Position numbers and translations under genes: made by a program. From Apostichopus californicus (taxonomy: Eukaryota; Echinodermata; Holothuroidea; Aspidochirotida; Stichopodidae), in the NCBI GenBank assembly GCA_020650975.1, contig JAIPMN010002269.1, positions 1-64,000 of the forward strand: a DNA stretch of 64,000 nt, read 5' to 3'. Under the pieces are notes generated by a model. It was not told where the DNA came from and did no database searches. It was given only the letters and a program-made list of their open reading frames with translations. Positions 32,832 through 46,344 of the stretch are shown piece by piece; position 1 is the stretch's first letter; each line of letters opens with the position of its first letter.

Positions 32832-33063
32832 GGACCCAACACTACCAATAAGGTTGTCTTGGACCCAACACTATCCCTAAGGTTGTCCTGGACCCAAAAC
32901 TGCCCACAAGGTTTTCCTGGACCCAACACTACCCATAAGGTTGTCCTGGACCGAACACTACCCATAAGGTTGTCCTGAACCCAACACTACCCATAAGGTC
33001 TTCCTGGACCCAACACTATCCAAATGGTCATCCTGGACCCAACACTACCCATAATTATGGTTA
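32832..33063. repeat. 29-bp minisatellite, eight copies
   Basis: Eight units of GGACCCAACACTACCCATAA plus GGTTGTCCT, regularly spaced at 29 bp. They vary at single positions (CTATCCCT, GTCTTCCT, GTCATCCT), and the last unit is incomplete. The 29-bp period is not a multiple of three, so it does not encode a peptide repeat. Confidence 0.92.
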
Positions 33064-36000
33064 TCCATTGGAAATGACTTTCTTACGCCACACGTATTTA
33101 GAAATATCTGTATGAACTAAGAATTACCTTCTTAGACAACCTCTATACATGAAAGTCGAGGGCTGAGGTTTGACTGCTAAATTTGATTATAAATCAACCC
33201 TGCTGCAACTATTCAATAAATACAGTACGTCATTTAGTATGAAACTGAGGATACAATTACCTGTTAATCGTTGTGAATCTCACAAACCTTTTAATCCAAC
33301 ATCGCAAACACAGAAGCGAACAGTGGCTTTCAAATAACAAAGTGCACAAGGTTTTTCCTGCGTCTGGTACTTTCCTCAATAGTTCCAATAATAAGAGGAA
33401 CATGGTTCACACTTTTACCTACAGATAAGGTCTGAATATCCTCTGGTTTATACTGAAGTGACTTTGAACACATACATCTGTGTGTAGATGAAATGAGATA
33501 ACCTTCCTGCAAGGTATAACCCTCACTTTTACAATCACATGTTAAGTGGTTTTCATGCCCCCAGGTACTTTACCCCCATTGTGGTCACACTCCAAATTAC
33601 AAGACAATTCCAATGCTGTTGGTCCAACAAGTGGAAAATGTCACCACTGTAATCATATCAGCTCATGTTGATGTTTTGAATAGAAATTTAAAACTATCCC
33701 TGATGGCAAGTACTGAAGGTCAGTGTTAATATTGACATGGAGTACAGTGGTGGTCCATTACCCTTGTATCAGTTGACAACTTTGTGATTGATTATATAGG
33801 AATTGCTTGGTTGAAAAAATTAACTGGGGGTCAAATGACCCAAGGAAACTGTCACTATTCCCATCCAACTTTCACTCAAGTGATGTTGGTAACACAGGTT
33901 CCATCTTTCCACTCTCCCTTTACCCCTCTTCTTATATCCCCGTCTTCATTCCCATATTTACGGTTGAAAAGAAAAGGGAGGCTGAAGGAATACATTTTCC
34001 CATCTTTGGGGTGAAACGATATTGATGTCAAACTTTGAAACTTCAGACTAATGTGTCATATTCTCCTTATGAAAAACAATTGCTGTCCCCCTGCCCCCTC
34101 CTCCTCCCAACCCTCTTAAACATGAACTACGTGCAAGGATAGCCCACTCCCGTGAAAACTCTTTCTTACTAAATGAAGGAGGATAATATTAGAGCATCTT
34201 GGTGAAATTTACAAATTTTTGGCCTACATGCCAGCTTTCAAGATATTTCAATTTTTAAGAGTTTTTGCCTTAAGCGCAAACAGATGTCCAGTCATACTTG
34301 CACACTGAAAATAAAACGTTTTGCTTTGCTTCGTCACATTTTTCTTCTTTTCTACTGTAACTATTCACTCCATTGTTTTGGATTGAACAGTTATATATGT
34401 GAAGGTCACCTTTATAACAATGACTGTTCATTATTCATACTGTGATGTATCACAATTTTAGAGAAAAAAAAATTGGAATTAACTTTTGGAAAACACAAAT
34501 AAACAACCCAGTTTTGGAATGTGAAAAATGTGAGAAATGTGCAAAATGTGAAAACAACTATGACACCACATCTGTATGCCTCAAGTTCTCTGATGGTGCA
34601 AGATAATACATGTCAACTTCAATCAAATGTTGTTCCCTAGAAAAACATTTCACAAGGACGCCAGAATGTTCCTCTTTCACCAATCCAAAATAAATAACGT
34701 TAATACCTCTGCACTATACTTTTTAACTGAATGGCCTCTCTTTACTTTAGTCCATATCCTTGGTAGTGGAAATCAATCATACCCCAACCTGCCAAAGTGT
34801 TACATTGATCCTGTCCAATTTAAATGATACATTACATTACTGACAGATGGTGGTGGTAAGTGATTTAAAGGGTCACAGTATGTTAAAATCAAGACAATTG
34901 ATTTATGACATCTTTATACTATTCACATGGCAGCTCTATATATACTATTGCACTGGCATTTCAATATTGGTTTTAAACACAGCTATAGGAAGAGGTTTTA
35001 CTCTCCAATGTTATTGCATATCACATGTCTGTCACATGTCCGCATATCTATACAGGAATATGAGAGATGTTTCAGAAAACTAGCTGATTGTATCAAAATT
35101 TGACCATAAATCAAAATTTTTCCTTTTTCGGATTGTACACAAAAAAAAGATGTCAAACTTGATCATCCATGTTTAATATGTAAACAAACAACAGGAAAAT
35201 TCAAATACTTCCATGTTCAAAGTGGGGTGCGTTTAGTGGAAAAAGGAAAAGAATGACCCATGTTGTCACAAAAGGAAATTATCAATTGTTTGATATTCAG
35301 AGTAGAATAAATACTTTTATAGGTCATCAGGTCTGATGGCAAATATTTGTTTTATATCTTAAATTATTATGCTGATATTAAGTTTGATAACTTTTTGGTA
35401 AATATACCTGGTTCTAAGGCTCTGACCTTCCAAATTTTTCTAAAGAAATTGGAGTGTTGAAATCAGATACTTTTACAGAGTCATTTAACATATGTGAGTG
35501 AAAAAGATTTGAGAGTTGCGGTAAAAAGTCTGAGCAAAATTTGAGAATGAGTGATCATTACATGAATTTCTAGCATATTTTGGGTCAAGACTGATGACCT
35601 TGCAAATTCAGCTTACAGTGTTAGTCAATGATTATATATACCTATGGAATTGAACAAATTCACAACATTAATGCTGATTGACTCAACATTTCTGTATTAA
35701 CCTCATACCATTCTATTTTAGAATATTCTTTTACGCACAAAGAAATGACAACATTTACATTTTTTTACTATGGTTCTACAGTTCATTTTTTGTTTTCTAC
35801 ACCTGTCACTGAAGGGATGAAACCCCAGAAGAAGATATTACCAATTACCAAAATATGCCTGTAAGATCGAGATGTTTGTCATTAGGAGTGTACATCTGTG
35901 TGTAACTAAGCTTATGGGAATGACCACTGCCTCACAGGCTAAATTTAATGGTCACCTTTGACCAGTATTTTCCATAACAATTTTGGCAAAGAGTCTGCAA

Positions 36001-37020
36001 ATTCCTGGTGCATACAATGAAGTACCCCATATTTTTATGACACCGCCTACAAGAGTACTGGTGGGTGCTATATAACCTATACTTCTGGTTGTAAGAGGGA
36101 AATTTGGTAAAGTCAAGAATCTGTTTATCTATGGATTGACCCCTCCGATTTACAAAGTAAACAAATACTAGCCCACAAAAAGGTACTTCAAGATACCATA
36201 TCTAACTTAAAAGTTGCACAAGGAATGTCTATATTGTGTACCCTGTGCCCAGAGGCAAACAAAGTTCTTCAGCTGTTAAAAATGAATAAACTTTGAGATA
36301 AATTATGAATCATATATGATGCAAACAGTATTGGTTTTTGGGCTATATCTATGTAACAGACCAGTATCAGCTCACTCAATACTCTGAAAATGCATTCCTT
36401 CCAAAAATAATTTCTAAAGAAATTCAGAGAGCTATGAAAGAGAACTTGAATAAACTCCATCTAATCATGTTCTTACTACAAATCCCTTAGAGACAGACAG
36501 CCAGTGGCGAACCTGAAATCTCAATAAAGACCTTCTTTAGGAATCATACCATGATGAAACAGGGATGGCAGAGCCAACTATTTTGTCATCTTGTCTAAAA
36601 CTTGAGGCTGAAGAACCCAAACAAGAGCATGAAAAAAAATCTTCATTGAGTAATGATATTACTGGCATTCAAACTTTGAACAAGTCTAAATCTATACAAC
36701 AAGAATGCCAACATCGCTCAACATTATATCTCAGTGTAAAGAAGTCCCCAACAAATCTTGGTCTCATCCCCTCCTTTCACATCTCCCTCCCCCCCCCCCC
36801 AACTAAGTACGCTGGTGAATCATTAACCACTGAATATCTAGCAAACACTTGGCAGCATGCTTTCAATCTTTCAAGGTTCGGGGAATTAGCTCTTTACCTT
36901 CAAGCAAAATTATAACTATCAAAATGAGAGATCTAAGCATAAGCGACAATAATAACAGCTTTTTTGAAAGTTTGATCAAGCTAAAATTTCATGTAACAGT
37001 CTTTAAAAGTTGGAACTTAC
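33064..37020. other. 3' flank or last intron of AHNAK-like gene; no gene recognised
   Basis: The donor at 37,021 requires an exon further left, so at least part of this is intron. It is AT-rich, with a C10-type run near 36,790 and short open frames only. A minus-strand stretch at 33,418-33,506 has both an acceptor and a donor consensus but enters in the wrong phase. Confidence 0.4.
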
Positions 37021-40000
37021 CACTGACTCCAGGAACAACTCTTTCTGTTTGTAGGCTGGCATCTTGCTGTGTGACTTGAGGGCTATCAACTTTACCTCTT
37101 CCTTTCTTAAATAATCCCAGTCTCCCTTTTGGTGATTTTCCTCCCTTTGGTGAGGACCCATTCGGAGGGGATGCTTCCACATCAACTTTGATCGATGGAG
37201 ACAGCTTTCCTTCCATTCCAAGCGGCATTTCACCGACAACATCTCCTTCAGCATTGACTTTTGGGCCTTGGTGTTTCTCTTGACCCTTTCCTCCAGTGAA
37301 TTTAGGGAACTTCAATGATGGTAAGAATCCCTTTGTTTTCTTTGTTTCTTTGTTTTCTTCCACCGATGATGAAGATGATGAAAGTGAAGACTTTGAGGAT
37401 GACTTGGTCAAACTTATTTTAGCATTTAGATCGGTAGAGGGGTCAATTTCGTCGTCGTCGTCATCACTCACGTTCAATCCAAGCTGAGCCCAATCAAAAT
37501 CTAAATCCAATTTTCTATCAGTTTTTGCAGCAGCAGCAGGAATGTTTGCTTGCAATTTAACTTCTCCATCCAGGTTAAGACCTTGCTCACCCATGTCACC
37601 TTCAGACTCCTCAGAAGAATCAATTTGATCAAATTGTTCTGCCTCTGCTAAAAGTTTGCCAAAGTTTTCAAATGTAATTTCATCTTCCTTGTCTCCAGAG
37701 GCATCTGGTATGGCAGTATCAATGCTAATCTTGTTTCTATCAATGTCAATGTCATCATCAGCACCTACATTAACATCAGCATCAAAATCAACTGCTGCCC
37801 CCTTTGCTCCTCCTAGGAATGCCAAGTTAATCTCTGGTCTGTCAGGTTTGGCAGCTGACAGTGCAACGTCTGGCTCCTCCACCTGCAAACTAACATCACC
37901 TTCAGGAAGACTCACATCCAGAGTATGTTGATCATTATCAGGGGGACTGTCCCAAAGATCTGGTCCAGTGGTTACTGCTCCTTCTACATCCTTGTCAGGA
38001 ACATCCACATCTAACTTAAGTTCCACCTCAACACTAGCTGCCGACAAACCTTTCTTCTTGTCAGGTGATTTTGGTCTCTTCAGCTTCATTTTCGGAAAAT
38101 GAAAGGACGGAAGGAACCCCTTCTTTTTCTTCTTCCCTTCCTCTGGCTCCTTGACATCCTCCTCATCATCTGAAGATGATGATGCATCATCCTTCTTCAG
38201 TCCTGTTTGAAACTCAGGTAATACAACTGCACCCCTTGGAAGGGATGGATCAACATCTACCTTCAAGCCACCTCTTTCTTTAACCTCTGTGTTGACCTGT
38301 GGCAGGTCAGCATGAACATCATTCATACCAGGAATATCAGTATCCACTTTACCAGTATCCACACCCAGGCCAAACTTGGCATCAGGTAAGTCAACAGATG
38401 GGTCTACATTTACCTCTGGTCCGTGAAGATCTGCATCCACGTCAACATGGTCTGGAATGTCAAGAGATCCTTCTCCATCCACAGTGATTTGATCACGCAC
38501 TCCCCCGATTGTCAAATTGACATCAGGAGCACGTTGATCAACTTTTAAATCCGAGTCTACTTCTACTGGTGGCAGATCAAATGACCCCTCTAGCTCAGGC
38601 CCACGGAGATTGATGCCGAATTTGTCTGGGTTTGCATCAGCATTGACTTTGAAAGATGGTTCATCAATGGATACTTCATCAGGTTTCCCAACCTTTACAG
38701 TGACATCAACCTCAGGAGCCAAATCCCCATGTCCTTCTGGAATTTCCACCATTAGTGATGTCTCCGGTGCAGCAAATTGACCTTTCAGATTAAGGTCACC
38801 ATCAACATCCAGATCTTTGTCCACATCGGTTGAGACATCAGCTTTTCCACTGATTTGCACATCAGCTTTCTTTTTTGCACCTTTCCCTTTAAATTTGGGG
38901 AAATGCAAAGAAGCAAAGAATCCCTTCTTTTTCTTTTTGTCATCATCACAGCTACTTGATGATGAAGAGGTAGTACTGGAACTATCATCATCTTTGCTGA
39001 TCAAACCTACTGGAAACCTGACGTTCTTAACGTCCTTCTTTTCTACTTTAACATCCACACGTGGTGTCGTGAAATCACCATCCGCAGACAGGTCTCCTGT
39101 TGGCAGTTTAACAGCTACCTCAGCATCCCCTGGAATGTTCAACGTGGGATCCAAATTCACCTCAGTGTCTACATCTGGAGTATTAAAATCAACATTACTC
39201 TCTCCCTTTAGGTCCAGGGTAGGTTTGGTAACCTTAAATCCAATTGTTTCAACCTCATCATTCGAACCATCCTCATCAGTTCCTCTACTAATGTCGAGCT
39301 TTGGTACGTGGATGTTTACCCCTAAACCACCTGAAGCATCTGGCTGTTCCATATCAGCGTTCACTTCTCCAGGCCCAACTGCAAAATCAATGCTGTTGGG
39401 TACATCGGGTGATTGCAGACTAGGTTTTGGAATGCTCACATTAACATCAGCATCACTAGATAGCTCAACATTTGTGTCAAGATCAAGATCGCTTGTGTCC
39501 AAACCAACGGTTGGCTTTTCTGGTCCTTCAGTTGGAATGCGGATGCCACCTCCAGCATCAAAGTCACCATCAAACTGAGGCAACTTTATTTCACCTTTTA
39601 GATCCATATCTGGATCTCTGTCACCTACACTTACATCAGCCATCAATTTTGGAGCAGAGAAATCAACATCTACCTTCTCTTCCAACTCTGGTAAGTCTGT
39701 GTCTGGATTTGAAATTTCCATATCTGCTCTACCACCAGGTACATCTACCTTAACTGCAGCTGTTGGAATATCAACATCAGCAGACACATCGGGTAAGTCA
39801 GTATCTGGTATCTTGAAGTCAACATCAATATCTGGTTTACTTTCTTTCTGATTAAAAGTGGCGCTAGGAGTAACAACATCAGCACCAACAGAAAAGTCAC
39901 CACCACCTAAGTCTAACGTAGCACCAGGAATGTCACCATCAAAGTCTCGACCACCTTTTTTCTTTGAACCTTTTCCCTTGAACTTTGGCATGTGAAACCC

Positions 40001-43000
40001 TCCAAATAATCCTTTCTTCTTCTTGGATGTCTTCTCACTCTCAGAACTTGATGAGGAAGATTTTGAGGTTATACTGTCCCTGTCACCCTCACCACTGCCT
40101 TTAATACCAAATGTTGGAATGTCAATCCCTCCACTAGCATCGAAGTCAACTTCTACATCTGGTAAACTGAGATCAACGTTACCCTCCTTGTCATTCACAC
40201 TTGGATCAGCCGTTACATTGGCAGATGGCAAGTCAGCATCACTATTAGTATTTACTGCCACTTGTGGAAAACTAACATCTGGTGAGGAAATTGTGATATC
40301 AGTATCTGCATTTCTATCTGCTGGGAAATCCACATCAGCAGACTTAACAGGTATGTCAATATCACCCGACACATCAGGTAAGTCAATATCAGGTGTGGTA
40401 ACATTTATATCCATATCTGCCTTAAATTCTTTCTGAGTGACATCAGTACCGGGTAAAACATCATCAGAACCAACACCAATGCCATGTTCACCATTATCAA
40501 AACTGGCATCTGCTTTAACGCCAGATTTCTTGCCAGAGCCTTTCCCCTTAAACTTTGGCATACTAAAACCTCCAAACAGGCTTCTCTTTTTCTTAGCCTT
40601 CTCTTCCTCAGAGCTTGATGAAGATGACGAGGTAACACTGATGTTGTCACCTGCTTTCAACGTTCCCGCAAATTCTGGTACTTCAATATTGGTTTCACCC
40701 TGAGGTAGATCCACGTCACCAGAAATTATTTTAGTATTTGGATTGTCACTTCTAGTTTTAAGATGAAGATCCACATCAGGCTCACGAATGCCAGGCACAG
40801 ACACATCAATGGCACCTTCGTCATCTGGGAAATCCAGCTCAACATTTCCTTGAGGCAAATCAGCAGGTCCAGAAATGTCTGGAATATTCACATCCAGTGC
40901 AGCATCAGTGCTCACATCTAGCTTTGGTGCTCTTTGGTCCACATTGACATCTGGGACTGCTACATCTCCTTCATAACCCAGCTCTAGAGAACCTCTTGGC
41001 AGATTAATGCCAACACCTATGTCATCATCAGCATCATCGAAACTGACACCAGTGCCAATTGCTTTAGTTGTTGGTCCTTTGCCTTTGAACTTGGGTAAAT
41101 GTATTCCTGCAAAGAACCCTTTCTTCTTTTTTGCGGTCTTTTCACTCTCCGAGCTTGAGGAAGAAGACGACGAGGTCACACTTTCATTGTCTCCATATCC
41201 TTTCACATTTGCACCAAATTTAGGAAGATTGAGTTCACCCTTGGCGCCAACATCAACTTCCTCATCTGGAACATCAATGCTTGCGTCAAATTTATCAGAA
41301 ATGTCTGCATCTGCTTTCACATTAACATCAACGTCTAAACCTCCACTTAGAACATTGAGATCACCCACACCATTGGCATAGTCTGGTGATGGAAGGTCTC
41401 CTTTCTGAACATTCAGGTCAGCATCAATGTTGATATCTCTAATGTTCCCGTCTATTTCACTATCATCCAGAGATGGGGAAATCTTACCAGAGACAACTGG
41501 AAGATTAACATCAGGTACTGATATGTCAACATCTAAATCTGGTTTCAGTTTTCTTTGATCAGCACTGACATCTGCTATGACTACATCAGCTCCAATGTCA
41601 GCATCAACTTGTAGGTTTGCATCCATACCACAGACATCATCACCTACATCCAAAGTCACACCACTCTCCATTGATCTTTTGGGTGAACCTTTTCCTTTGA
41701 ATTTTGGTAAATGGAACCCTCCGAAAAGTCCTTTCTTCTTCTTTTTTGCCTTTTCACTCTTGGATGACGAAGATGAAGACGATGATGATGTCGAAGATAC
41801 ACTTTTAGTGTCATCATCTCTTTTCATTTTGAAACCAGCTGCAGGTAGAGTAATTCCTACACTTCCTCCCACATCTACATCAGCATCCCCACTTGGCCTC
41901 TCAACATCACCGTCAAGGTTGAACTTCTTGTCTGGTTCATTTATGTCAACCTCTGCGGATATGGTTGGTTTATAACCAACATTTATTTCTACATCATGAC
42001 TTGGTACATCAACATCAGGGTGTGGATCTGGTAGATCAAATGCTCGTTTCTGGATATCTGCACCAACATCAATGCCAACATTAACATCAGCCTCACCCAT
42101 TGGTTGATCAGCACCAGCAGATACACTTGGTAAATTGACATCAGGTGTAGAAATATTAGCATCGGGTTCGGGTTTCAGCTTCTGTACATTCACACTGACA
42201 TCAGGAATCACAACATTTGCGTCAACACCAACATCATGGATGTTCAGGTCTCCTTTCGTTTGATCAATGTCAACACCAACAGTCTGGTCATTGTGAAAAT
42301 TGATATCCTTGCTGCCTGACTTTCTGTTTGCTCCTTTCCCTTTAAATTTTGGAAAGTGTAATCCTCCAAACAATCCTCTCCTTTTCTTTGTCTTTTCATC
42401 TACTGAGCTAGATGAAGATGAGGAAGAAACACTGTGATCATCACCATCTGCTCTGATTTTAGCATCACCTCCTGATAAACTAAAATCATGATCAATGTCA
42501 ACATCAGCAGCAAGGTTCAAACCTTTGGCTGGAATATCAGCGTTTGCTGTTAAGCCTGTAGACAAACCTGCACTTGGCTTTCCATTGGAATCAACTTCAA
42601 CAGTTGCACTTGGAAATGTAACATCATTACCCCTATCGTTGACAGACACTTCTGGTAAGTCTAGATTGTGTCCAGTGAGAGCAACCTTAGCTGTCCCATC
42701 ATTATCACCTATAGCACCTTCTCCGTGAGGATGGTTACCAGAACCTCCCATCTTTATATCGACATCTACATCCATGCCTGGTTTCAACTTCTTTTGGTCA
42801 ACAATAAAATCTGGAGTAACCACATCCACATTAACTCCATCTCTATCCATGTCTACTGATCCTGTTGGGATATCCAGGTCAATATCCATCTCTTCGTCAT
42901 CAAAACTTACTCCAGTACCAATATGTTTCTTAGAAGAACCTTTGCCTTTGAACTTGGGTAAATGTATACCCCCAAATAAACCTTTCTTTTTTTTCATCTT

Positions 43001-46000
43001 TGTTGTCTTGGGTTCTGAACTAGAAGATGAAGATGATGACGTTACACTTTCACTATCTCCATCTCTTTTCCCTGTTAGGCCCACTCCTGGTAAGGAAATA
43101 TTGCCTCTTGCCTCCTTGTCTAGTTCTACATTGTCAACATCACCATCTCCCCGGGTAGTTTCAAACTGAAATTGCATACCTTTTGGAATATCGGTTTTAA
43201 CATCTACTTCAGGCTTTCCAAATGTAATATGTGGGGAATCAACCTCTTCCACAAGCTTCACATCCAAATCTCCCTCTGGAAAGTCAAACTTGCTATCCTT
43301 TAGTTCAATGTCACCTCTTTCAGGTTGGCTCCAACCTGGACCCTTGGCATCACCTCTTTGATCAACTTCAACTTCTCCCTCAGGAAATTTGAAACTGGCA
43401 TTTGCATTTTTCTCAAAGTCAGGAACACCGCTTCCATAATTAAAGTCGCCCTTGGGAGTTTTAACTTCTGCAACAACATCACAAAAAACATCATCTTCAG
43501 GTGTGTCTACATCCATGGCAAAGTTACCACTCACTACTGGCCTGGTAACACTCACATCAGCTTCAGGTGTACTATCAAAAACATGTTTGTCTGTCTCACT
43601 CTTAGGCCTTTGTTTACCACCAAATTTTGGTAAGCCGAAATTTGGTAATTTGAAACCAGTAGACCAACGTTTCTTTTTCTTGTGCTCAGCACCCACATAA
43701 GAGTTTGAATCGCCTACCCTTTCACCATCATTACCATATGATATGTCAGGTAAGCTAGATGATCTCTTTGCTGAAGGAGATGAAGTGCCCCCTACATCAA
43801 AATCAAAACTGTCACTTGCTCTCTTATCTTTAGAGGATTTTCTGGCTCCTCTCTTGAATTTGGGCATTTTTAATCTAGGTAATGTAAACCCTTTCCTGTT
43901 ACCTTTAGCATCACCGCTGAATGTTAAGTTAGGTTCACTTGAGCTGGCCTTCACCTCAGCTTTGTGTCTTGACATAGCACCTGCAGAGTCTCCTACATCA
44001 AAGTCAGGTGAATCTATTGTCATGTGCAAATCACCACTTCCTGATCCATTCTTATCAACATCAACATCCAATCTGCTTTCAGGGCTTTTTGCTTTCTTTC
44101 CAAATGCATTTCTGCTTCCTTTGGATTTTGCCTTAGGGAGATTTCTTTTTCCTTTTTGGGACATCTTACCCTTGTTATATTGAAAACTGCCCTTGCCACT
44201 AGAATCAGGACCTTGGATTGTTGGATCAACAGCTGTTATTCCAGGAACAAATGAATCATCCGGCGATGAAATGCCAATGTAAGCCTCTATATCGGAAGAT
44301 TCATCAACACTTAGATCACCTTCCACGTTGAGGTTACCGTCCAAAGGAAAACCTTCTCCATCAAGTTTAAGATCAGGTCTATCATATCTGCCATCACTGC
44401 CGAGAGTCAGATTTGTTGCATCTCCGCCCTTCAACGCAAACCTTACATCTTCATCAATATCTCCATCTTTCATATCAATATCTACCGTGGGATATGGCAT
44501 ATTAATTTTTGGAGTGCTCTGAACAGCCACTTCAAAATCTTTTGGTGAACTCTCAACATCCACTTCTAGTTGGGGTGTAACAGGTGTCTCTACATCCGGG
44601 ATGTCTATACTTCTTTTTAAACTAGCTCTCTTTCCAATTACCTCAAATGTTGTATCTCTTTGATTATCCTTTACATCAATATCGGCATCAACACCAGCTT
44701 CACCTTCAAGCTCAGGTAACTTTGTATCTAAGCTGAGAGTACCTGATGGCAAGTCACCTTTACCAGCTTTCTTCTTTCCAAACTTAAATTTTGGGAGCTT
44801 CCGTTTTCCTTTTTTGGACATTGGCTTGACAGGTACCTCAACATTCCCTCTTCCTGGTGTATCAACTTCTCCATCAAAATCGATATCTGCTGGTACTGGT
44901 AAACCAACCTCAATATCAACTGCTCCCAGGTAAGCATCAATGTCAGAGTCATCATCAGAATCTTCATCTCCTGGTGGACTAAGATGGTCAACACCAAACC
45001 CAATTGCTACTTGACGACTGTCCTGCATATGCGTTGGTGAACTCTCAACATCCACTTCTAGTTGGGGTGTAACAGGTGTCTCTACATCCGGGATGTCAAT
45101 ACTTCTTTTTAAACTAGCTCTCTTTCCAATTACCTCAAATGTTGTATCTCTTTGATTATCCTTTACATCGATATCGGCATCAACACCAGCTTCACCTTCA
45201 AGCTCAGGTAACTTTGTATCTAAGCTGAGAGTACCTGACGGCAAGTCACCTTTACCAGCTTTCTTCTTTCCAAACTTAAATTTTGGGAGCTTCCGTTTTC
45301 CTTTTTTGGACATTGGCTTGACAGGTACCTCAACATTCCCTCTTCCTGGTGTATCAACTTCTCCATCAAAATCGATATCTGCTGGTACTGGTAAACCAAC
45401 ATCAATAGCAGCTGCTCCCAGGTAAGCATCAATGTCAGAGTCATCATCAGAATCTTCATCTCCTGGTGGACTAAGATGGTCAATACCAAACCCAATTGCT
45501 ACTTGACGACTGTCCTGCATATCATCACCATTAATATCCACTGTGGATCCATCTGTAACATTTAATGAGGAATTAAAACTAACATCACCTGAGGCACTTT
45601 TGTCAAGATCAGGGAGATCCACATCCAGGTTACCATGAGGTGCCTCATAACTGTTATCAATGTCATGAGCACTGGTGGCTAGATCTGGTTGAGCTGAAAC
45701 ATCCAGATCAACACCGGTATTGCCATCAACATTTCCTGTAGCAGCTCCCTTCTTCACAGCCTTTTTGCCACCAAATTTTGGCATATGAAACTTCATAGAA
45801 GGGAACACTCCTTTTGACTTATCCTTTTGCTCACTCTGTGAGGATCTTGATGATGATGCTGAGGAAGTCCTTCCAGTCCCAAAGTCAGTGTCTAAAGACA
45901 TACTAGGTGACAAATGTTCTACACTAACATCTACAGCATTTACTTTAGTATTTGCTTGGTTGTCTTCTGGTAATTCTAATATTGGACCATCTTTGGGCTT

Positions 46001-46344
46001 AGCAAGATGGACTCGCAGGGTGGCATCAGAATCGACATCAAAGGCTCGCGTGTCTGCAGATTGGAGTCTAGTGTCACCCTGTGGCCTGACGGGATGATCG
46101 ACATTCATTGAAATGTCTGACACATCAGCATTAGAATGCTGATTATGCGCAGCTTCTATTGATTGAATGGTATTTTCTATTTGGCTTAAAAGATCTGAGG
46201 TATCCATGTTTTCTAAAGTGGAATCATCTAATCCATCTCCCATCCCAGCTGAAAGACCCAGGTCAACATCGGTGCCATCATCATCCATAGACTTGAGAGC
46301 AGGAGCAGGGTATTTCTCCACAGACGATGCTCTCACAGTCACTC
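37021..46344 (-). CDS. AHNAK-like giant exon
   Basis: A 9,324-bp exon, open throughout, with acceptor CATTGACAG at the right and donor GTCAGTG|GTAAGT at the left. About 3,108 residues. After an acidic N-terminal part come repeated modules. The early ones have the form KGKRKLPKFKFGKKKAGKG, FKLPNFGLPKFGGK or LKMPKFKRG. From about 43.0 down to 39.9 kb the modules follow the form SSSSSSSS-acidic-KKKKGLFGGFHLPKFKGKG at spacings of about 540-640 bp. The last three (near 38.9, 38.1 and 37.3 kb) use KGFF or KGFLPS with HFPK or KFPK. Between them are stretches of alternating Asp/Val with Pro-Asp-Val turns. Codon periodicity holds throughout with no stop. Long plus-strand open frames over this exon (up to 253 codons) mirror its Ser/Asp-rich codons and are not genes. 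Confidence 0.93.

Noticed and set aside
33418-33506. possible AHNAK-like exon with acceptor TACCTTGCAG and donor TCTGTAG|GTAAAA
   Set aside because: The only open frame enters in phase 0, but the donor at 37,021 requires phase 2, and the peptide shows no AHNAK character.
38817-39578. 253-codon plus-strand open frame over the giant exon
   Set aside because: It is the antisense of the Ser/Asp/Lys-rich AHNAK-like coding sequence, reads as low-complexity Ser/Thr/Pro and has no independent support. The same holds for the other plus-strand frames between 37.2 and 46.4 kb.
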